Below, one piece after another: positions 29,967-35,451 of a stretch of DNA of 35,451 nt; within the stretch, counting starts at the first letter, position 1, and each line of letters opens with the position of its first letter. A program made the position numbers and the translations under genes. Under the pieces are notes generated by a model. The model ran no database searches, was not told where the DNA came from, and saw nothing but the letters and a program-made list of their open reading frames with translations. Source of the stretch: an uncultured Bacilli bacterium (GTDB lineage Bacteria; Bacillota_I; Bacilli_A; RF39; UBA660); contig CANPVV010000009.1 in NCBI GenBank assembly GCA_947581835.1, positions 1-35,451 of the forward strand. Direction: 5' to 3'.

Positions 29967-31377
29967 GATTACCTTTTGAACCATCTGCACTAGTATCGCT
30001 TTTAAATGGTGTACCAGCTTTGAGGTTTATTACTGGGCGCACACCAATGTTAGTGCCAGTCACGCGCCAGCGATTGAGGTAGCCAGTACTATCCACAGAG
30101 AACACCTGAGCATCCGCCGCACAATACGGAGACATCGTCCAGTAATATTGACCAGTATACAAGTAATATGTACTATTACTATAAGATGAACCATAACCAG
30201 ATCCTGCAAACATTACTTCATCTGCTGTAATTAATCCTACAGGCACCGGTAACGAATGATTTCCTTTACTACTATTAGCACTTGTATATAAGTCTTCTGT
30301 CTGTGGACATTTAAAAGACGGCCTTTTATCTGTATATATCCTTACATATCCACCATAATATGTATAGCTTGATCCCCAACCATATTCTTTCTTATTAATA
30401 TTGCCACCAGAACCACTTGCATAAGGGGTTCTATCTCCACAAAAACCAGCATCTTCATCTATGTATTGTTTAACTGTCGTAGGAAATTCTGCACCATTAT
30501 ACCAAGTGACTATTTGCTTCAATATATTACTATTAGTAGAATTAGCGTGAGTAGCTTTATATGCTTCATCGTCTCCCGTACCTTTAGTTTGAGGTTTTCC
30601 ATACATATAACCTACATAAGCATTATCATTATAAGAATCATTAAACGTTATACCGGTTGCTATCATAGTACCAGTTCCGCTAACCGCTGCACTTCCTTTA
30701 CCACTATAGATTAATCTTATTGAGCCATTTCCGTTTATTCTTACTATTCGCCAATAAGTCTTATCTATCAGAACCCAATTTTTTTCTGCTGTACCTCTAA
30801 AATAGTAAGTTTCTCCATCGTCATCATACCCTTTACACAATAATGTTCCTGGCTCTGTACTTGGACTCGTAATACCTGATTTCGCTTGACCTGTAGATTG
30901 GTCGACTTCTGGGCATTTACTTGCATCTTCAGTTACAGTCAAACTACCATCTTTATACAAATCAGCCAATGTATCTTTCGCAGTAGCTTTCCCATCTAAA
31001 TAAACCTTACACCTAGTTCCTCTCTCATCTATTCCTATATATAAACCATTTTCATCATATTTAATCGCATCAGTTATTTTATCATTACTACCCTTTTTAA
31101 GACAATAACTCATACTTTCATTTACTGTATAACTTCCTTCTGGTACTTCTTCTACATATCTATAATCTGTCTCTCCCTTATCTTTAACATATATTCCTAA
31201 AACTGTTAAATCTGGTAATTTATAATCTATAGTATCTTGTACTAATTTAGCATTAGTAGTTACTTTATATTTAGCTTTAGTTATATTAAGTACTATTGCT
31301 AATACTATAACTAAAAATATACTTACAATTAAAAAACCTTTCTTTAAATTATTCTTCTTTAAAGTTTCTAGTTTCAT
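29944..31377 (-). CDS. Membrane-anchored surface protein; C-terminus resembles DGR-type/DUF6273-like target domains
   Basis: N-terminal TM GFLIVSIFLVIVLAIVLNI; C-terminus YWRIVRINGNGSIRLIY...YWTMSPYCAADAQVFSVDSTGYLNRWRVTGTNIGVRPVINLKAG. Confidence 0.75.
   Translation of the reverse strand: MKLETLKKNNLKKGFLIVSIFLVIVLAIVLNITKAKYKVTTNAKLVQDTIDYKLPDLTVLGIYVKDKGETDYRYVEEVPEGSYTVNESMSYCLKKGSNDKITDAIKYDENGLYIGIDERGTRCKVYLDGKATAKDTLADLYKDGSLTVTEDASKCPEVDQSTGQAKSGITSPSTEPGTLLCKGYDDDGETYYFRGTAEKNWVLIDKTYWRIVRINGNGSIRLIYSGKGSAAVSGTGTMIATGITFNDSYNDNAYVGYMYGKPQTKGTGDDEAYKATHANSTNSNILKQIVTWYNGAEFPTTVKQYIDEDAGFCGDRTPYASGSGGNINKKEYGWGSSYTYYGGYVRIYTDKRPSFKCPQTEDLYTSANSSKGNHSLPVPVGLITADEVMFAGSGYGSSYSNSTYYLYTGQYYWTMSPYCAADAQVFSVDSTGYLNRWRVTGTNIGVRPVINLKAGTPFKSDTSADGSKGNPFVVSLQ
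30031..30105 (-). repeat. Putative variable repeat (VR) in the 3' end of the 29944-31377 CDS
   Basis: Aligns with 33013-33090: 60/75 aligned columns identical plus a 3-nt gap. 12/15 substitutions are at adenines of the other copy (minus strand). Confidence 0.65.
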
Positions 31378-31570
31378 TTAAATTACCTCTATTCTTTTTA
31401 TATTATAATTACTTTATAATACTATTTCATTATGTTCGACAAAACATATCAAAATATCTTATATTTTTTTACTTTATATTTCTAATATACAATATTATTA
31501 ATAAAAATTCAAGTAATTTTATATTAGAACTTTACATTTTTAAAATATAATATAAAAAATAAAAGTAGTA

Positions 31571-32773
31571 TTAACTAATCATACTACTTATTGGAATAAC
31601 TTTATATTTACTTGTTAAATCAACTAAATTTACTGAATTACAAATAACTCCTCCACTACCTATATTATTTAATTTATCTAATTTTCTAAAAGAACTAATC
31701 ATACTTATATCTATTTTATTCTTATATTTAATTTCATAAAGATAATATATATTATCATAATCTTTAACTATTAAATCAATTTCATATCCATCTTTATCTC
31801 TATAAAACATAAAACTATTATTTAACCCATAATTATCATTTATTTTAATTAATTCTGATATTATATAGTTTTCATATAAGAAACCTAAATTAGTATAGTT
31901 TTCTAATGCTTTAATTGTATTTAAACCACACAAATAAGTACATATTCCACTATCCATAAATATAATCTTAGGAGAACTTGTAATTCTTTTTAATTCTTCT
32001 TTTCTTAAAGGATAAATTAATTTAATAATACCTGTAGCTTCTAATACACTTATCCATGATTTTATTGTTTTAACGTCTTTACCTGTATCTTTCGCTATAG
32101 AACTATAATTTAATATCATACATGCCCTAGAAGCAATTGAAACTAAAAATACATAAAAAGCATTTAAATCTTCTATCTGTTTTAATTCTCTTATATCTCT
32201 CTCTAAATATAAATTAATATAACTTTTAAAATAATATTCTCTTTTCATATCTTGTAAAACAAAACCTGGCATACCCCCATTTAAAATATTTTTTAAAATA
32301 ACAGTTTTATCAATATATTCTTTAGTAGTTAACAAATCAAAAGAAACAGGTAAATACTTTGATTTTACAATCTCTCTATAAGCAAAAGAATTCATCTCTA
32401 AAACTCCCATCCTACCTGCCAAAGTTTCACTAACCCCCTTCATTAATTCTATTTTTTGAGAACCAGTTATCCAAAAAAGTCCATTTTCTTTTGAATTATC
32501 ACATATAATTTTAATATAACTCATAAGCTTTGGAGCATACTGAATTTCATCAATAATTATAGGAGGTTTATAAATATTAAAAAACTCTTCTGGATTACTT
32601 AAAGCTTTAGCTCTAACGTTTAAATCATCTAAAGTAACATAATTTCTCTTAGCTTCTTTAATACTTAATAAAAAAGTAGTCTTCCCCACCTGTCTTGGTC
32701 CTGTAAGTAATACTGCTTTAAACATATTACTATACTCTAAAAAAGCTTCTTTAATATTCCTACTATAACTCAT
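31571..32773 (-). CDS. DUF4143-type AAA ATPase
   Basis: VLLTGPRQVGKTTFLLSIKEAKRNYVTLDD, PPIIIDEIQYAPKLMSYIK, GSQKIELMKGVSETLAGRMGVLEM, C-terminal EIDLIVKDYDNIYYLYEIKYK. Start moved from 32845 to MSYSRN at 32773 because the track's extension translates repeat DNA. Confidence 0.9.
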   Translation of the reverse strand: MSYSRNIKEAFLEYSNMFKAVLLTGPRQVGKTTFLLSIKEAKRNYVTLDDLNVRAKALSNPEEFFNIYKPPIIIDEIQYAPKLMSYIKIICDNSKENGLFWITGSQKIELMKGVSETLAGRMGVLEMNSFAYREIVKSKYLPVSFDLLTTKEYIDKTVILKNILNGGMPGFVLQDMKREYYFKSYINLYLERDIRELKQIEDLNAFYVFLVSIASRACMILNYSSIAKDTGKDVKTIKSWISVLEATGIIKLIYPLRKEELKRITSSPKIIFMDSGICTYLCGLNTIKALENYTNLGFLYENYIISELIKINDNYGLNNSFMFYRDKDGYEIDLIVKDYDNIYYLYEIKYKNKIDISMISSFRKLDKLNNIGSGGVICNSVNLVDLTSKYKVIPISSMIS

Positions 32774-32815
32774 AAATATCACCAAACTAATATTATCATA
32801 AAATAACTTTTTTGT

Positions 32816-32882
32816 CAAATTTGGAATTAACTCCAAAAAAGTCAAAAAATGGCAAATTTGGAATTAACTCCATATTTGCCAT
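32816..32882. repeat. Two 20-bp direct repeats plus inverted repeat upstream of the DUF4143 ATPase
   Basis: CAAATTTGGAATTAACTCCA at 32816-32835 and 32853-32872; second copy flanked by ATGGCAAAT (32849-32857) and ATTTGCCAT (32874-32882). Confidence 0.9.
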
Positions 32883-33012
32883 ATAACTTTGTTCTAGTCT
32901 TAAATACATGACTTAAAACATCAAAATTAATTATTTAGTCTAATCAAGGATTAATCTTGTATCCTAATTCTTTCATATTAAGCCTTAACCAAATATATAA
33001 GTTTTAAAAGGA

Positions 33013-33090
33013 TATTGGGCGCACACCAATGTTAGTGTTATTCACGTTCGTGTTGTTGAGGTAGCCGTTAGTATTATCCACAATGAACAT
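33013..33090 (-). repeat. Putative template repeat (TR) or TR-derived remnant
   Basis: Noncoding, GC-richer than its surroundings. Minus-strand reading MFIVDNTNGYLNNTNVNNTNIGVRPI is rich in AAC/AAT codons, as in DGR templates; homologous to 30031-30105. Confidence 0.6.
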
Positions 33091-33131
33091 GGCTAACAAA
33101 AACATATTCTTGTAGATTAACCCTAATCTAT

Positions 33132-33836
33132 TTATGGTATAAAACTATAAGGAAAAAGTACTTCATCACTTGCCTCACTTTGAACAAAAACAAATTTTTT
33201 ATTTTTATCTTTACTCTTACTTACTACCAATTCCATTTCTTCATTATTTACTGCTTTTTCTAAATAACTATAACACTCATCATTTACTTCTAACAATAAT
33301 GTATTATCTTTAAATGAAACTAAAGGAACCCCCAAAATATAATCTTTTACTACATTTTTTCCATTTTCATCTTTATATCTTAAATCTATATCTACAAACT
33401 CTCCTTCTGTAATAGTTCCACTTTTGGCATCCACCACTAACTGATATAAATAACTATTTTCTTCTACTTTATCTATATTATCTATTTCTAATTCATTACA
33501 ATCAATTAAATAATTATTATAAAGTAAAGAATTATTAGGAATACTCATCCCTGTTTTTACACATAAATTTCTTGAACTTGTTGCAAAATAATCTAAAGTC
33601 GTAATAATATACCCTCTAACTAATTCTTTAGGTATCTTTCTATATTTAACCATTGTTGAATTAACTTTTTCTTTTTCTTTTAATTCTCTAGTTACATATA
33701 AAACTTCTCTTAACTCTGTTTTCGCTTCTTCTATTTCTTTATCTGTTTCTTTTGAATAACCAAGTAAAAAACCTCCCCCCAAAGCCAGTAATATCACTAT
33801 TACACTTCCAATTATAAATACTTTATTTTTATCCAT
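33132..33836 (-). CDS. SAF-domain (CpaB-like) membrane protein
   Basis: N-terminal TM VFIIGSVIVILLALGGGFLLGYS; VNSTMVKYRKIPKELVRGYIIT; NLCVKTGMSIPNNSLLYNNYL. Confidence 0.6.
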   Translation of the reverse strand: MDKNKVFIIGSVIVILLALGGGFLLGYSKETDKEIEEAKTELREVLYVTRELKEKEKVNSTMVKYRKIPKELVRGYIITTLDYFATSSRNLCVKTGMSIPNNSLLYNNYLIDCNELEIDNIDKVEENSYLYQLVVDAKSGTITEGEFVDIDLRYKDENGKNVVKDYILGVPLVSFKDNTLLLEVNDECYSYLEKAVNNEEMELVVSKSKDKNKKFVFVQSEASDEVLFPYSFIP

Positions 33837-33837
33837 C

Positions 33838-34623
33838 TTACACCCTACTCTTTACTTGATTAAATAAATAATCACTACTTAAAGCTTTAATCTTTTTATT
33901 ATCTTTAATATTAACTAAAACCATATTTATATCAATATCTTTATTCTTTAAAGCTTTACTCATTATATCATAATATTCATTAGGTATTAAAACACTTATA
34001 CTATCCTGAAATATCTCATCTATCTCTAAACCTTCAAAAATTTTACCATAAATAATACTATCAGCATTTCTATCTTTCATTTTTACATATAAATCAACAT
34101 ATAACCCCTTCTTAAAATATTCATAATAAGTATTATCTTCTTCTATCCCAATATTTAAACTTTTAGTAGTTGTATCACTCTTACACTCTTCAATTTGATC
34201 CACATAAAAATAAGAATCTTTCATAACATTCATATCTTTTTTAACACAATATCTCTTATTAAATAAAGAACTCTCATTAAATAAAAAAGATATCTCATCA
34301 ATCATTTCATCACTAACTTTAACATAACTAACCATCCCCTTAGTTATTTCTTCTCCAGCATCAATATCATTTAAAGCATAAGGAATATTAATATAATTAT
34401 TCCCCTTTATTTCTTTATTAGCGCTTTTTATAAACTTACCACCCAAAAAACTTACACCAAATACTCCTACAGTTAAAACACTCACTAAAAATATTTTCGA
34501 ACCAAAACCTTTATTATTATTAGTAACCTGTACTGCTTCTGTTTTATCTAAAAAAGCCCCACAATAAACACAATAATTATTAAAAGAATTATTATTATTA
34601 GTACCACACTTAGGACAAATCAT
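33838..34623 (-). CDS. Zinc-ribbon, TM and SAF-like (CpaB-like) protein
   Basis: MICPKCGTNNNNSFNNYCVYCGAFLD then TM and IPYALNDIDAGEEITKGMVSYVKVSDEM. Start moved from 34800 to 34623 because of an AGAGAGG RBS and to avoid overlap with rubrerythrin. Confidence 0.65.
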   Translation of the reverse strand: MICPKCGTNNNNSFNNYCVYCGAFLDKTEAVQVTNNNKGFGSKIFLVSVLTVGVFGVSFLGGKFIKSANKEIKGNNYINIPYALNDIDAGEEITKGMVSYVKVSDEMIDEISFLFNESSLFNKRYCVKKDMNVMKDSYFYVDQIEECKSDTTTKSLNIGIEEDNTYYEYFKKGLYVDLYVKMKDRNADSIIYGKIFEGLEIDEIFQDSISVLIPNEYYDIMSKALKNKDIDINMVLVNIKDNKKIKALSSDYLFNQVKSRV

Positions 34624-34676
34624 AATATAACCTCTCTTTATTAGAATAGTATACCATATTTTTAAATCAAAAAAAA

Positions 34677-34696
34677 GAGAACTATTAATAATTCTC
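34677..34696 (-). terminator. Terminator of the rubrerythrin gene
   Basis: GAGAA/TTCTC imperfect hairpin followed by a T run on the minus strand. Confidence 0.55.
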
Positions 34697-35239
34697 CACT
34701 TTAAGTTCCATAAAACTTTGAGGATGCGCACAAACTGGACATACTGCTGGAGCTTTATCTCCCACAAAAACATATCCACAATTGCGACAAATCCAAACAA
34801 CTTCTTCGCCTTTTTTAAATACTAAATCATCATTTATATTGCCAATTAATTTCATGTATCTTTCTTCATGATGCTTTTCAATTTTACCAACTTCTAAAAA
34901 TAAATTAGCAATTCTATCAAAGCCTTCTTCTTTAGCTACTTCAGCAAATTCTCTATACATATCTGTATGTTCATAATTTTCACCACCAGCAGCATCTTTT
35001 AAATTAGTAAGTGTATCCGGAACTTTACCTCCATGTAATTCTTTAAACCACATTTTCGCATGTTCCTTTTCGTTATTAGCAGTTTCTTCAAATATTGCTG
35101 CAATTTGTTCATAACCATCTTTTCTCGCTTGTGATGCATAATAAGTATATTTATTTCTTGCTTGTGATTCACCCGCGAAAGCAGCCATTAAATTAGCTTC
35201 AGTTTTAGAACCTTTTAATTCCATATTTACAACCTCCAA
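34685..35239 (-). CDS. rbr: Rubrerythrin
   Basis: [46 protein letters not shown]; rubredoxin-like [29 protein letters not shown]. Confidence 0.97.
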   Translation of the reverse strand: MEVVNMELKGSKTEANLMAAFAGESQARNKYTYYASQARKDGYEQIAAIFEETANNEKEHAKMWFKELHGGKVPDTLTNLKDAAGGENYEHTDMYREFAEVAKEEGFDRIANLFLEVGKIEKHHEERYMKLIGNINDDLVFKKGEEVVWICRNCGYVFVGDKAPAVCPVCAHPQSFMELKVENY

Positions 35240-35326
35240 TTTAATTATATCTAAATTCTTTAAAAATGTAAATAAATACTCTAAATTTTTGCAATTTTTA
35301 AATTTTTTTTACTTTTTTTAATATCG

Positions 35327-35351
35327 TCGACACGCTTCGACATTTTTCGAC
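35327..35351 (+). promoter_or_regulatory. Three TCGAC motifs at 10-bp spacing in a divergent promoter region
   Basis: TCGAC at 35327, 35337 and 35347. Confidence 0.5.
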
Positions 35352-35412
35352 TTGGACTTATGTTATAGTAAAGTCATTTCTTTTATTTAAAAGAAATTAG
35401 AAAGGAGGACTT

Positions 35413-35451
35413 ATGCCAACAAAAGAAAAAATTTTTATTAGTTTGAGTGAT
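35413..35451 (+). CDS. 5' end of a truncated CDS (MPTKEKIFISLSD...), possibly TetR-like
   Basis: AAAGGAGG RBS then ATG; runs off the right edge. Family guess rests on 13 residues. Confidence 0.45.
   Translation, partial: MPTKEKIFISLSD

Noticed and set aside
30466-30714. Plus-strand 82-aa ORF
   Set aside because: Antisense to the putative variable protein gene; no RBS or domain.
32816-32882. CRISPR array
   Set aside because: Only two repeat units, internal dyads, no further spacers and no cas genes; better read as an operator or structured leader.
1-35451. DGR reverse transcriptase or Avd within the window
   Set aside because: No listed ORF shows RT motifs such as YxDD or an Avd-like small helical protein I could support; the 24611-24976 helical protein is not convincingly Avd.
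1-35451. tRNA or rRNA genes
   Set aside because: No tRNA T-arm-like GGTTCRANNCC context or rRNA segments seen by eye; tRNAscan-SE would be decisive.

Overview
This 35.5 kb window is AT-rich Bacillota/Mollicutes-like chromosome, probably an uncultured gut lineage (my inference). Most genes are on the minus strand. Recognisable core genes are tex, typA/bipA, ychF, parA-parB-mscS-DUF951 (an origin-proximal style neighbourhood), tilS-ftsH, ftsE-ftsX-M23 hydrolase and pheS-pheT. Around them lie surface or accessory genes: two SipW/TasA-like exported proteins, an Ig-like/InlB-repeat membrane protein, two SAF-domain membrane proteins, a DUF4143 ATPase, a YhcG/DUF1016 PDDEXK nuclease and a rubrerythrin. 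The strongest unannotated signal is a template/variable repeat pair resembling a diversity-generating retroelement (DGR). About 78 bp of intergenic DNA (33013-33090) aligns with the 3' coding end of a membrane-anchored putative ligand-binding protein (30031-30105). By hand alignment, 12 of 15 substitutions fall at adenines of the intergenic copy, read on the minus strand. No reverse transcriptase is encoded in the window. Other notable signals are a Phe-specifier T-box that leads into a YhcG nuclease before pheST, a palindrome over a possible promoter between pheS and pheT, a candidate three-way-junction RNA near 3376-3468, repeat/palindrome elements upstream of two DUF4143-type ATPase genes, and three TCGAC motifs at exact 10-bp spacing near the right edge.
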